A stretch of DNA of 36,334 nt from Sporosalibacterium faouarense (GCF_016765695.1 NZ_JAETGO010000049.1:1-36334); one strand, 5' to 3'. Numbered from the stretch's first letter, positions 23,857-33,708 are shown. The notes: generated by a model not told the origin, from the letters alone. Translations and numbers: made by a program.

Positions 23857-26073
23857 TTATATTTCATCAAGTAAATCTAGTAGCCTATATATAACTACTG
23901 CTGATTGGGCTCTAGTTGCTTTTTCTTGAGGTCCGAATGTTCCATCTCCTAGGCCTTTGATTAGCCCCTTATTTGCAGCTAAGGTTACTTCTTCCTTAGC
24001 CCAGTCTGAAATTTCATCTTTATCATTAAAGCCTAAATCTTTTACTGTATATATTTCTTCTGGCTTTACATATTTTAGTGCTCTAATCAACATTACAGCC
24101 ATTTGCTCTCTGGTTATTTCTCCATTTGGATTGAATTTACCGTCATGTCCTGTTACTATTCCTAAACTAGCAGCTATTTCAACTGGCTCTTGATACCAGT
24201 CTCCCTGGTTAACGTCGCTAAAGTTTACACTGTTATCATCCATCTCTAAATCTAATGCTTCTACTATAAGCTTAGCAAAGGCTGCTCTTGTAATATTAGC
24301 TCTTGGAGCATAACTTTCTTCGTCTATTCCATTAATTATATGTCTTGCTGACAGGACTTCTATTTGTCTTTGAGCCCAAGATATATCTGCTATGTCATTG
24401 AACGTTCTTCTATATTCAATTGCAGTATATTTGCTGAAATGGTCTACAATAAACTCTATCTCTCCATCTTTAGTCACCCTACCACCTATATACTCCCAAA
24501 TCTGTAACGCCTCATTATAGTAGTAGATTCCTAATCTCTGTGGATCTATTACTTTACTTGGATCGTACTCCATTGTGATTGTAAGTGGTTTATTAACTTC
24601 TACATTTTGAGTAGTCTCTCCTAATATACTGGTAATACTAAAGTCAAATATATATGCTGCAGGATGAAAATCATCTCCTAGCTGAGATATAATATTTTCT
24701 TTTTCATCTTCACTTAACTTCTTAATATTAAATGATAATTGTGATTCTTGCTGAGCTTTTAATGAATCTGGCTCTATTACTATACTTACATCGTCGACTT
24801 TTATTTCTAATGCTGTATTATTTTCACTTCCTAATTTTAAAAGCTTTGAGCTCATATTCACCGATGTTTGACTAGAGTTTGAGTCCGTTGATGCATCAAT
24901 TGTTACTTTTCCATTGCTATTATCTTGTATTTGATCCATAACTCCATTATTGTCTACAACAAAGTTTGTAGTTATATTGCCTTGTGAGTCAGTAGTTATT
25001 GTTGCTGTCCCCTGTTGGGTAACTACTTTTTCTTCCTCCTGATTTGATTCTTCAGGTTCTTGGGATTTATCAGAGTTAGAATCTTTTGGATCTGTTGGAC
25101 TTGGTGTATGTCCTCCAGTAGAACGTTTTTCAACAGTTACATTAAATGTTCCACTTATGTCTCCAATACTTGCAGTTATTACTACACTTCCTTTTCCTTT
25201 ACCAGTTACCAATCCAGAACTACTAACTGTTGCTATACTGTCATCTGAACTTGACCATATAATATTTGATAGCTCTTGATTTGATGCATCAGAACCATCA
25301 CTCATCTTACCGTCAACTGTTAACTGTATAGTGTTATTTACCTTTATTTTATTCTTATTAGCTGTGATTGATAGACTTTCTAGCTCAATGTTTATATCTT
25401 CATTCCTTATATTAAAGTCTACTATCTTCTCTGCTTCATAGCATTTAAGCTCTATATGATATGTTCCAGTCTTAGCGGTTTCAGACAGTCTAAACTTAAC
25501 ATTAAATCTCCCTTCACTATTGGTTGTATATTGTTCAATATCGTATATTGCCTTACCGTCGTCATTTTTTACAACCATAGTTACTGGTGCATTTGAAAGC
25601 GGATTTTCATCAAGATATATTCTTCCTGTTCCTGTTATATACTCATCAATGTCATAATCTTCTTTAGTTAAGTTAAATTCCATAGTATGAACTTTATTTG
25701 TATTATCTTCACTTACGCTAAAATTTACTGTCTTTTCTGCCTCATAGGATTTAAGTTCAATATAGTATGTTCCATCTTTTGCTGATTCTGACATTCTAAA
25801 TTTGATACTGAATTCCCCTTCACTATTAGTTTTGTATTGTTCAATATCATATATTGCTTTTCCACTATCATTTCTTACAACCATAGTCACCGGTGAGTTT
25901 GAAAGGGGTGAACCATTGAAATATACAGTCCCTGTTCCCATTATATATTCATCAATGCTATAGTCTGTTTTGTCTAAACTAAATTCCATGGTATGATTTC
26001 CATCTGCAAAGGTTGGAACTCCAGCACTTAGAATCATTACTGTTAATAATAAATAAGCTAGTATCTTCTTCAT
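23857..26073 (-). CDS. SLH-anchored surface protein with duplicated N-terminal domain and Big_2 domain
   Basis: A 738-residue exported protein. The signal peptide is about residues 1-24 (KKILAYLLLTVMILSAG, then PTFADG). Two near-identical beta domains of about 102 residues follow (about 29-130 and 131-228), each starting HTMEF and sharing SPVTMVV/APVTMVV and AIYDIEQY. Next is a bacterial Ig-like Big_2 domain (about 232-318, with WSSSDDSIATVSSSGLVTGK). After a Pro/Ser/Glu linker (about 320-350) comes a beta-rich region, then three SLH domains (about 557-738; RANITRAAFAKLIVEAL, GEITREQMAVMLIRAL, KATRAQSAVVIYRLL). SLH domains bind pyruvylated wall polysaccharide. AGGAGGAGGAG precedes ATG 26073. 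It lies downstream of the 1724-residue gene across a hairpin. Confidence 0.92.
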   Translation of the reverse strand: MKKILAYLLLTVMILSAGVPTFADGNHTMEFSLDKTDYSIDEYIMGTGTVYFNGSPLSNSPVTMVVRNDSGKAIYDIEQYKTNSEGEFSIKFRMSESAKDGTYYIELKSYEAEKTVNFSVSEDNTNKVHTMEFNLTKEDYDIDEYITGTGRIYLDENPLSNAPVTMVVKNDDGKAIYDIEQYTTNSEGRFNVKFRLSETAKTGTYHIELKCYEAEKIVDFNIRNEDINIELESLSITANKNKIKVNNTIQLTVDGKMSDGSDASNQELSNIIWSSSDDSIATVSSSGLVTGKGKGSVVITASIGDISGTFNVTVEKRSTGGHTPSPTDPKDSNSDKSQEPEESNQEEEKVVTQQGTATITTDSQGNITTNFVVDNNGVMDQIQDNSNGKVTIDASTDSNSSQTSVNMSSKLLKLGSENNTALEIKVDDVSIVIEPDSLKAQQESQLSFNIKKLSEDEKENIISQLGDDFHPAAYIFDFSITSILGETTQNVEVNKPLTITMEYDPSKVIDPQRLGIYYYNEALQIWEYIGGRVTKDGEIEFIVDHFSKYTAIEYRRTFNDIADISWAQRQIEVLSARHIINGIDEESYAPRANITRAAFAKLIVEALDLEMDDNSVNFSDVNQGDWYQEPVEIAASLGIVTGHDGKFNPNGEITREQMAVMLIRALKYVKPEEIYTVKDLGFNDKDEISDWAKEEVTLAANKGLIKGLGDGTFGPQEKATRAQSAVVIYRLLDLLDEI
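25390..25990 (-). repeat. Tandem coding repeat (two ~306-bp units) in the SLH protein gene
   Basis: Two consecutive units of about 102 codons encode the duplicated N-terminal domains. The DNA is also similar (for example the codons for AIYDIEQY and YEAEK recur in phase), so the duplication is fairly recent or is kept similar by recombination. Boundaries are approximate and were set from the HTMEF starts. Confidence 0.75.
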
Positions 26074-26112
26074 TTCTCCTCCTCCTATCCATCTATTTAG
26101 TATAATAGTTTA

Positions 26113-26137
26113 GTGAAAAGGGACAAGCCCTTTTCAC
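26113..26137. terminator. Hairpin between the two surface-protein genes
   Basis: A 10-bp perfect stem, GTGAAAAGGG (26113-26122) and CCCTTTTCAC (26128-26137), with loop ACAAG begins one base beyond the stop codon of the 1724-residue gene. The following minus-strand sequence has no strong T-tract (ACTAAACTATTATAC). Partial termination or mRNA protection is as likely as full termination. A TATACT-like -10 for the SLH gene lies just after it. Confidence 0.6.
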
Positions 26138-26138
26138 C

Positions 26139-29100
26139 TTATTCTACTGTAAATTCAAAGGTTCCAACTTCTGATAGAGGAGTTCTATCGGTTAAGTCAC
26201 TCCATAAATATACCTTGGCAGTATGGGTTCCTTTACTTACACCATTAACCTTAAATCCTAAGGATAAGGACCTTACTTCTTCAGCATCAAGGTCTACCCC
26301 ATTTACAAATCCAATTGCATAGGTTCTATCTTCAGAATCAACTAACTTAATAATAACTGTACCTGAAATAGCTTCATCTATTATATTAGTAAGCTCTGTA
26401 TTTACCATAACCACATCTTCTTCTTCGAAATTTTCAGTAAGATTACCGTTTATGTCAGAAGTATTAACTGATGGAATTTCAACTGGATAATCAACTTCCT
26501 CTAGTTTAACTATTTCAGTAGTATTTCTTACTCTAATTCTATGGCCTTCTGGGTCTTGAGATGCCAATCCTATTGCACTTACATTGTCTCCTACCTCTAT
26601 TGATGGATCCCATTTACCAAGAGTTTCAGAATTACCTGTTCCATCTCCGATATATCCATTTACGTAAACCCTTGCTTCACCAGAGCCATCATCTAGATAC
26701 AATGAATTTTCGGTCATCCTAGTTACAGTTCCTTGAACCTTAACAAGCCAACCTTCATTTTCCTCGAGCATACTATCTCCCGTAGTCATAGTCTTAGGAT
26801 CTACTAATGTTATTTCATCATCTAGAATAACAACATCATTATTTTCATTTTCTACTGAAAGTTCGGCGTCACCATCATATTGATCAACAACTCCTGTTAT
26901 CCTAACCTTAGTTCCAAGGGGTAGTGGAGTGGCTGATACACCAAATACCGTTATACCACCAGTTTCATCTTGAACATAAATTACTTCAAAGAATGAATTT
27001 TTTGGAGTAACAGCTTCAGATTGGGCAGTTACTCTACCTATAATACTAAATTTTTCACCTAAATGGTCTGGAATACCATCGTTGTCTTTATCTTCTCTTA
27101 CTTTTGCTATAGTCTTTAACTCAACTTCTTTTGGCTGAACCATCCAATTTATTATATTTTCAGTAATCTGTCTATTTGAATACATATCATCGGATGATGC
27201 TGTTTCAAAGTCTGAGAAGAAAATGCTTCCAGCTACTATGATTCTAGCTCCATTTGATAACTCTTCAGCACCAATTACTTTTACATCTCCCATAGTAACT
27301 GGTACGTTATCTCCTTGATAATCTGAATCTAAGGTTTCAGTAGTTTCATGTCCTTTTACTAGCCAATCTATAGCTTCATCGCTTCCTCCATCCTTTGTGA
27401 TGACAGAACATCCGCTATAGAAGCTATACGTTGTGCCTTCAGGTACATTTTCAGCCAAGTTATACTTTGTAGATTCATATTTATCAAAGTATAATCTATA
27501 TGGTTGACCACCATTGGTAGTGTCGTCTACTACTTCGTCATCATTAACCCTTAGGTTAGTTCCTACAGCTTCTAATATCTTATTTAGCTGAACTCCATTG
27601 CTATATTCTCCTGTTCCATCCTTATAGTCAGCCCTAGAAGCAACGATTAATGGTCCGCCATTATCAGTGTATTCCTTTATAGCTGCTACTTCTGAATCGG
27701 TATATAAAGATTTAGTTAAGTCATAGTCTGGGTCATCAGTACTTTGTGGGTCTGTTATAATTAATAATTGTGCATTCTCTAAATCTTCCGATGTAAGCTC
27801 ATCTTTATTTTCGACTAACATAAATTTATTTTCTTTAAATATATCTTTTAATGTTTCATATTTCCCTGCATAGTACCCACTTATATATGCATTGTAATGT
27901 CCTGTATCTAAAACTATCTTAGTTACATCTTCAGGATCGGCATATGTAACAGATGTACTACTGTGGAATACCTTATCAACTCCATCAATATTTATAGTTG
28001 TCTGAGCATAAATATTATACTCTCCTACCTCATCAGAGGTCCATTCCATCGTTGCTAATCCTGTAGAGCCCGATGTAATAGTTCCGACTGTGGATTCTCC
28101 TATTTTATTATCTGTTTCAATTGAATCTTTATAGAATTCAACCTTAATATCATTTATCATATTTGGACCATTGTTATATACTGTTGCATTAATTTCAATT
28201 GGCTTATTTACTATTTGTGGGTCTTGGGATACTTCTACTTTTGATATACCAACTGGTGTTACTTCATCGGTCCAGACTGGAGCTGTTACTGCTATATCTT
28301 TATCTCCTTGGTCCACTCTAACGTAGTAGTAGCTGTATTGTGGGTCTAGCTCAAGCTCCCAAATAGCTTCATTATTTTCAAAAGTCTTTGAAGCCACTTC
28401 TACTCCACCATTTGATATAATTGAAACTTTGCCTATTTCATCTGTTTCATCTGGGTCATTAATTTCTATAGATATATCTAGTGATTCTGGATCATCTAAA
28501 GTAGTTCCCATAATATTACCATTCACCTTATATATAATCTCAAGATTCTTATCCTCCGTTGCGTAGAACCTTAGGTTACGAATGCCATCGTAGATATTTG
28601 ACCTAGTTAATTCAGGCGCAAGTACTACTGTTCTAGCATCATTTGAGGTTATCCATTGTCCTTTATGATTATCTTGGTTGTTAGATGGTCCTAAATGCCA
28701 TCCTTTGTCTAGTGCTCTAGTATAATAATCGTAACTTGGGAAGTATCCACTTCCTCTGATAGGTCCTTCACCATTTCCTACTTCTATAAGGTGTACAACA
28801 TTGTCTGCTGATTCACTGTAAAAACTAAAATCAGCAAAATCACCAAAGGTTTTTCCTGGGTGATTTAGTTGTGATAATGAATCAGTGTCTGCAGCAATAT
28901 GCTCATAATATGCAGGCAAATCCATATTACTATTAGTTCTTGATGAGAACCAAGGTGTATTAAAGGTATTGATATGACCCCATCCACCTGTACTTCCGCT
29001 CCAAGTCATTTCAAAGCCTGCTAAAGCCACGAATTCTCCATCTGAATTATAGGAATCTGCAACTGTATGCATTTCCTTCCATTCGTCACTGGTAGACTGA

Positions 29101-31313
29101 CTCACATTTGTGATGTTTTCATTAGCTCTATCAGATTCATTATCAAACCAGTTAGAGTGATCTGTTACTGCAAAGAAATCTGCTTGCCCTTCATCCCTTG
29201 CCCAAGAATAAGCATCATCTAAACTACCTTGACCATCGGATACATTTGTATGGCTATGAAGCTGTCCATAATAGAAGTTATATTCTTCTTCACCTATGTT
29301 AAATGTCCATGTGAATGAGGTGTCATTTCCTACAGTATCACTTACTTCTACTGTTACTTCATGGGCTCCTAATTCTAGATCTTGCTCAGGATAATAGGAT
29401 ACACTGTCTTCTTTTACAGTGGCTCCCGTGGTTACATCTATTCCATCCAATAATATCTTAACCGTATCAGTATCTATTCCAGATAGGTCATTAAACTCTG
29501 CCCTTATACCTGGTTTAGTTTCAGTATCAAGTAAAACTTCATCATCAGATGGTATTACAGTCGTAATCTCAGGACCTGAAATATCATCATCTGTTATTGT
29601 TACTTCATAAGGAGTGTTAGTGTCCTCTGGAGATGTTATGGTATTAGTTCCATCAGTAGCTTCGATATAATATGCTATACCATCTGTGGATAGTTGATCT
29701 TTTGATATCATTGCACTATATTCTCCATCGGATAGATTCATATCTATAGTTTCATATTCTGTAGTTCCTGTTACTTTGTAATAGAGCTTAACATTTGAAA
29801 CTTGCCTATCATCTGTAACTGATGCTTTAATTTCAAGGTCTTGACCTATATTCCCTTCTGTTACTGCTATATGAGTAATAACTGGTGCTTCTGTATCTGG
29901 TCCTAAGTCAGTTTTTGTAACATCATCAGCTTTTCTTACATATAGCTGATAGTCATTAAACTGAGATACTATAGCTACCACATCTACTTTATCTCCCTCA
30001 GTTATATCTGTTAATTCTGGTATCCTGTATACGTTCACACTATTACCGAGATCATCACTAAGAGATGTGTTGCCGGATGTGTTTATTGCCCCTATTGTCA
30101 CATTTGACACTTTTACTAGTTCACCCTCATATTCTTCACCTATTTGATCTATCGTTATTTCTTGTGGTTCGGGTAAAGGATTTGCTGAGGATATCTTTTC
30201 TACTGTATAATTTTTTAGCTCAAGTAATCCATTATATTCTGTAACTGTACCTGTTACCTTTACTAAATCACCTTCTGCTATCTCTATATCATCTGATTGG
30301 TTGTATAAATTAATCCCTGCTGTTTCGTCTTGGATATATACATTGCCACTGGCCGAGGTTATTATCCCTTCAACTGTAACTATGGTATTAGAAGGTTCCT
30401 GTCTAGCCTGAATTATGGTCATTTCTTCTATTAAGCTATACTCAAATTCTGAAATGTCACTATCTTCTAAGCCATCCTTACTAGCATAGGTTTTTATAGT
30501 CAAAGGCTCATTAACTGCTATAGGGCTGTTGTCGTTAAATACTTCATAGGATACATCATTATTACCATCTGCATATACCGCATAATATACTGTAGCATCC
30601 TCCGTATCAGTGGATAACATAATCTCTGTTCCTTTTTGTACTTGTCCAGCCATAGGTGATGCAGTAACATTTTCAACTTTCTCTGGTACTGGCTCTTCGT
30701 CACCAAATCCATCCATAGTATGACTACCTAAGTATGTGAAGGTATCCTTAGGATAAACATCCCATTCAGCTGTCGGGTCGAATGGATTACTAGAGTCAGT
30801 ATCTCCTGATACTACACTACTCTTTCGAACTAATGTGTGGTCTTTTGCTTCCTCGTTAGTTCCCCACCCGTCACCCGGGTCTACTCCAACTTGACCAAAC
30901 ACATCTATAATTTGTCCATTATTTTTAAGTATTAATGTGTCATCTCCATTAAAGTTTGCAACTCCACTAGTTGCATTTGATATACTCTTCATTTCATCGT
31001 TAGCAGAGCTATTTACAATAATGTAAACATTACCACTTTCAAGACTACCATCTAAAGTCGTAGTACTACCTGCCGAGGTATTGCCATTACTGTAAAGCTC
31101 TACAGTATATTGAGATAAATCAACATCACTGCCTGTACCATTAAATATTTCTATACCTTTATTGTTACTACTACCTTCTATATACTCTGAGAAAAATAAA
31201 TCTGTGGCACTTGCCGCATTTACTCTATCTGGTATACTTAATCCAATTAAATTAGTTAAAATCATTGTTATAACTAATAACAGATTTAACCCTTTGGATA
31301 TTTTTCTATTCAA
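26139..31313 (-). CDS. Giant secreted multidomain protein: lamin-tail, OB-folds, PHP-type metallohydrolase
   Basis: A 1724-residue exported protein with a signal peptide of about 1-34 ending VNAAS. Domains in order are: lamin-tail (about 36-200, FFSEYIEGSSNNKGIEIFN); a chitobiase/FN3-like domain (about 210-295); two OB-fold-like units (about 299-470, VYIQDETAGINLY); two Ig-like domains (about 475-675). A PHP/CehA-like metallohydrolase follows (about 679-960) with HSHTNVSDG, VTDHSNW, QLNHPG and QDNHKG as probable metal ligands. Then come a CARDB-like domain (about 1020-1115), a class-I-amidotransferase-like/DUF4350-type domain (about 1126-1390), a calcium loop DKDNDGIPD, two more OB-folds and a C-terminal Ig-like domain. 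There is no SLH domain or LPxTG motif. Its role is probably extracellular phosphoester hydrolysis. The start is TTG 31313 with AGGAGGG six bases before it. Confidence 0.87.
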   Translation of the reverse strand: MNRKISKGLNLLLVITMILTNLIGLSIPDRVNAASATDLFFSEYIEGSSNNKGIEIFNGTGSDVDLSQYTVELYSNGNTSAGSTTTLDGSLESGNVYIIVNSSANDEMKSISNATSGVANFNGDDTLILKNNGQIIDVFGQVGVDPGDGWGTNEEAKDHTLVRKSSVVSGDTDSSNPFDPTAEWDVYPKDTFTYLGSHTMDGFGDEEPVPEKVENVTASPMAGQVQKGTEIMLSTDTEDATVYYAVYADGNNDVSYEVFNDNSPIAVNEPLTIKTYASKDGLEDSDISEFEYSLIEEMTIIQARQEPSNTIVTVEGIITSASGNVYIQDETAGINLYNQSDDIEIAEGDLVKVTGTVTEYNGLLELKNYTVEKISSANPLPEPQEITIDQIGEEYEGELVKVSNVTIGAINTSGNTSLSDDLGNSVNVYRIPELTDITEGDKVDVVAIVSQFNDYQLYVRKADDVTKTDLGPDTEAPVITHIAVTEGNIGQDLEIKASVTDDRQVSNVKLYYKVTGTTEYETIDMNLSDGEYSAMISKDQLSTDGIAYYIEATDGTNTITSPEDTNTPYEVTITDDDISGPEITTVIPSDDEVLLDTETKPGIRAEFNDLSGIDTDTVKILLDGIDVTTGATVKEDSVSYYPEQDLELGAHEVTVEVSDTVGNDTSFTWTFNIGEEEYNFYYGQLHSHTNVSDGQGSLDDAYSWARDEGQADFFAVTDHSNWFDNESDRANENITNVSQSTSDEWKEMHTVADSYNSDGEFVALAGFEMTWSGSTGGWGHINTFNTPWFSSRTNSNMDLPAYYEHIAADTDSLSQLNHPGKTFGDFADFSFYSESADNVVHLIEVGNGEGPIRGSGYFPSYDYYTRALDKGWHLGPSNNQDNHKGQWITSNDARTVVLAPELTRSNIYDGIRNLRFYATEDKNLEIIYKVNGNIMGTTLDDPESLDISIEINDPDETDEIGKVSIISNGGVEVASKTFENNEAIWELELDPQYSYYYVRVDQGDKDIAVTAPVWTDEVTPVGISKVEVSQDPQIVNKPIEINATVYNNGPNMINDIKVEFYKDSIETDNKIGESTVGTITSGSTGLATMEWTSDEVGEYNIYAQTTINIDGVDKVFHSSTSVTYADPEDVTKIVLDTGHYNAYISGYYAGKYETLKDIFKENKFMLVENKDELTSEDLENAQLLIITDPQSTDDPDYDLTKSLYTDSEVAAIKEYTDNGGPLIVASRADYKDGTGEYSNGVQLNKILEAVGTNLRVNDDEVVDDTTNGGQPYRLYFDKYESTKYNLAENVPEGTTYSFYSGCSVITKDGGSDEAIDWLVKGHETTETLDSDYQGDNVPVTMGDVKVIGAEELSNGARIIVAGSIFFSDFETASSDDMYSNRQITENIINWMVQPKEVELKTIAKVREDKDNDGIPDHLGEKFSIIGRVTAQSEAVTPKNSFFEVIYVQDETGGITVFGVSATPLPLGTKVRITGVVDQYDGDAELSVENENNDVVILDDEITLVDPKTMTTGDSMLEENEGWLVKVQGTVTRMTENSLYLDDGSGEARVYVNGYIGDGTGNSETLGKWDPSIEVGDNVSAIGLASQDPEGHRIRVRNTTEIVKLEEVDYPVEIPSVNTSDINGNLTENFEEEDVVMVNTELTNIIDEAISGTVIIKLVDSEDRTYAIGFVNGVDLDAEEVRSLSLGFKVNGVSKGTHTAKVYLWSDLTDRTPLSEVGTFEFTVE

Positions 31314-31596
31314 TTTTAACCCTCCTATCTTTCATTATAAAACTGATTAAAGTAAATTTTATTCGTAAGTACCTTTTTAGTTTTCCTTGCTTTATCCGTG
31401 AATCTGTTTCTCTAAGATATTCTTTTTTTAGTAAGTTTACTTTTTTATTTTATTATTTATCATTAGTGAAATTTCTTAAAATCCTTTGTTATTTCACCAT
31501 ACTATTCCTCCCTTTGTACAAGTTTTATTCTTAATATGTCTATGCCTTTAAAAAAGTTATATTACTATTCTCTTATCCTTTGCTTTTATAAATATA
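31314..31596. other. Long AT-rich 5' leader/intergenic region before the giant gene
   Basis: No gene is seen here. On the minus strand a good ribosome binding site (GGGAGG, about 31512) is followed by a tiny ATG-GTG-AAA-TAA frame (about 31497-31506), which could be a leader minicistron or chance. Purine-rich sequence fills the remainder up to the AGGAGGG of the giant gene. I did not find a riboswitch that fits a known consensus. Confidence 0.35.
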
Positions 31597-31642
31597 AAAA
31601 GGTAATAGCTAGAAAATCAGTATTTTCTAACTATTACCTTTT
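31597..31642. terminator. Strong terminator downstream of fabZ
   Basis: AAAAGGTAATAG (31597-31608) pairs with CTATTACCTTTT (31631-31642). After one C/A mismatch, TAGAAAAT (31610-31617) pairs with ATTTTCTA (31622-31629), loop CAGT. The minus strand continues into TTTTTATATTT. It separates the fabZ/flagellar block from the surface-protein genes. Confidence 0.9.
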
Positions 31643-31685
31643 CTTTATTATTATAAGCTTTAATAATATTTTGCGTTTTTATATT

Positions 31686-32117
31686 CTATTCTTGATCAAC
31701 TAACCCAAACATTAATGTACCTTTACATGCTACTTGTCCATCTACATAGGCAATTGCACTGGCCTTTCCTATTCCTCTTCTCATAGTAATAAGCTCAACT
31801 TCCATTCTAAGGGTATCTCCTGGTCTGACTTGTTTCTTAAATCTCACTTTATCAATTCCAGTAAACACACCTAGCTTACCTTTATTCTCTTCCATAGTCA
31901 TTACTGTAACTGCTCCTACCTGTGCCATTGCTTCGACTATAAGCACTCCTGGCATAAGTGGATTTCCTGGAAAGTGACCTTGAAAGAAAGGTTCATTTAT
32001 TGTTACATTCTTAATCCCTACAGCTTTCTTCCCTTCTTCTATTTCAATTATCTTATCCACTAGTAAGAATGGGTATCTGTGAGGTATTAGCTTTTGTATC
32101 TCCATGCTATTTAGCAT
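31686..32117 (-). CDS. fabZ: 3-hydroxyacyl-ACP dehydratase FabZ
   Basis: A hot-dog-fold dehydratase of about 143 residues in type II fatty acid synthesis, removing water from (3R)-hydroxyacyl-ACP. The catalytic histidine lies in [20 protein letters not shown] (about 49-68), with the catalytic glutamate in VLIVEAMAQ. The family N-terminus [17 protein letters not shown] and the length are normal. GGAG nine bases before ATG 32117 sets the start. The frame extends to a TTG at 32126, which abuts the GGAG and cannot use it. FabZ next to FlhO/FlhP-type flagellar genes is also seen in B. subtilis. Confidence 0.96.
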   Translation of the reverse strand: MLNSMEIQKLIPHRYPFLLVDKIIEIEEGKKAVGIKNVTINEPFFQGHFPGNPLMPGVLIVEAMAQVGAVTVMTMEENKGKLGVFTGIDKVRFKKQVRPGDTLRMEVELITMRRGIGKASAIAYVDGQVACKGTLMFGLVDQE

Positions 32118-32144
32118 ATGTATCAACTCCTTATCTTTTTCTGT

Positions 32145-32579
32145 TTATTCTACGTTTTCAAGTTTTTTGCTAATTTCAATTATTCCTGTATTATTTAAAA
32201 TAGTTTTTATAGCAAGATAATTCACATCAATCTGCAACTTATCAATTTTATTTTCTATGTTATTCAGTCTATCATTAGTGACCTCTTTACTGTCATATAA
32301 TCCCCTGATTTTATCGCTTATTTCCTCTTCAATCTTTATTTCTAATCTCTTGATTGATTGGCCATTAGCTTTGATACCTTCAGCATTAGCTTTAATTGCT
32401 TTTCTATTCTCTTTGATTGCTTCGGTGTTAGCTTCAATTGCTTTCCTATTTTCTTTGATTTCCTTAGTATTCGTCTCGATTTTCTCTCTATTCTGCTGTA
32501 TTTCACTTTTAAGTTCTTTTCTTGTACCTTGCAATTCTAAGTATATTTTCTCTAGTAGGTCAAAGGTTTTGTCTTCCAT
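32145..32579 (-). CDS. Coiled-coil protein with heptad-like Asn/Ile repeats, unknown function
   Basis: A 144-residue, highly charged protein without a signal or membrane span. From about residue 30 to 75 it repeats a seven-residue unit of the type I-x-x-N-x-x-A/E (TNTKEIKENRKAIEANTEAI and following copies such as AIKANAEGIKANGQSI). This predicts a trimeric or dimeric coiled coil. A second helical region follows (IENKIDKLQIDVNYLAIK). Such repeats occur in hypothetical proteins and tail-fibre-like stalks of clostridia. I do not recognise a function. GGGGTGATGG precedes ATG 32579. It lies 28 bp upstream of fabZ. Confidence 0.7.
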   Translation of the reverse strand: MEDKTFDLLEKIYLELQGTRKELKSEIQQNREKIETNTKEIKENRKAIEANTEAIKENRKAIKANAEGIKANGQSIKRLEIKIEEEISDKIRGLYDSKEVTNDRLNNIENKIDKLQIDVNYLAIKTILNNTGIIEISKKLENVE

Positions 32580-32679
32580 ACCATCACCCCATTTGTTTTA
32601 TAACTTTATCATATCATATAATTAGAGTTTGTACTTATTCTACATTTTTTGAAAGTTAAAAATATTTAACATCATTCTT

Positions 32680-33603
32680 TTAAAGATTGGTGATAGCATA
32701 TATTATTAGAGGTATAGTTCCTATACTTAATAGTGTTGTCAAAAATATCCCCTGTGATGCAAGCCTATAGTCAGAATCATATTTTCTAGCAAATATTGCT
32801 GCATTAGCCGCTGCTGGCATACTGCTTAATATGATAAGAATGCTGGAAATCATCTCTGGTATATTCATAAATTTAAATATAAATATTAGGGATAAAGGAA
32901 TTAAGATTAGTCTAATAATAGAGATAATAAACAATCTAGCATTTCCTAACATTTCTTTAAATTTAGCATCTCCTAATAATGATCCAACTAGCATCATAGC
33001 TAAAGGTGTTGTAGTATCCCCTATAAGCTCTAACGGTCTATAAATAACATATGGAAGTTCTATTGAAAATATAAAGAGACTAAATCCAATTAATACTGAT
33101 ATAATCCCTGGATTAATTAGCATTTTAAAATTTATCTTTTTATCTTTTTCTTGACTTATAAATATTATCCCCAATGTCCATAACAAAATATTGAATAAAA
33201 GATTAGATATGGCTCCATAGAATACGGCTATTTCACCGAATACAGATAATAATATAGGGTACCCCATAAACCCTACATTAGGAAATATAACTAAAAATTG
33301 ATATACTCCTTTTTGTGGATTCTCAGCGTGAAATAACTTCATAAAAATTACCGAAACCAATATCATAAATATATACATAAAAGAACCATATAAAAGAATT
33401 TTCAAACTATTATCAAGTATTTCCTTTGAAAATTCATAGTTCATTGCCGTTATTAACAATGCAGGAAGAGTAACATATATTATTAAGCCAGTAAGTCCCT
33501 TTCCTAATTCATCAGTTATAATTTTAAACTTCTTTAGTGCAAAACCTATTACTATCAATATGAATAATACTGTTACTTGCTGTAATACTACAGTGAATTC
33601 CAT
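32680..33603 (-). CDS. AEC-family (auxin efflux carrier-like) transporter
   Basis: A protein of about 307 residues with some ten hydrophobic spans, arranged as two similar halves. It starts EFTVVLQQVTVLFILIVIGF. Family features are GLIIYVTLPALLITAM in the first half, PNVGFMGYPILLSVFG in the middle and SSMPAAANAAIFARKYD in the second half. Bacterial members export or exchange small organic anions such as malate or malonate; the substrate here is unknown. AAGGAGGAA places the start at ATG 33603. The in-frame ATG 33627 lies before this site and is unlikely. Confidence 0.9.
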   Translation of the reverse strand: MEFTVVLQQVTVLFILIVIGFALKKFKIITDELGKGLTGLIIYVTLPALLITAMNYEFSKEILDNSLKILLYGSFMYIFMILVSVIFMKLFHAENPQKGVYQFLVIFPNVGFMGYPILLSVFGEIAVFYGAISNLLFNILLWTLGIIFISQEKDKKINFKMLINPGIISVLIGFSLFIFSIELPYVIYRPLELIGDTTTPLAMMLVGSLLGDAKFKEMLGNARLFIISIIRLILIPLSLIFIFKFMNIPEMISSILIILSSMPAAANAAIFARKYDSDYRLASQGIFLTTLLSIGTIPLIIYAITNL

Positions 33604-33687
33604 GATTTTTTCCTCCTTTACTACCATGTACAGTATACTATATATAGTATTATGATTACAATATTAAGTGTATAATTGCAACAAAAA

Positions 33688-33708
33688 AGAGAAGGTTATT
33701 CCTTCTCT
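33688..33708 (-). terminator. Terminator after the rod-binding protein gene
   Basis: AGAGAAGG (33688-33695) pairs with CCTTCTCT (33701-33708) across TTATT. On the minus strand the stem runs directly into TTTTTTG. The stop codon of the rod-binding gene (33707-33709) overlaps the stem, so the transcript ends almost at the stop. Confidence 0.9.

Noticed and set aside
31340-31500. CACGG...GCAAGG string in the leader of the giant gene, reminiscent of a cyclic-di-GMP riboswitch.
   Set aside because: The other conserved elements (GACGCAAAGC and the closing helix) are missing.
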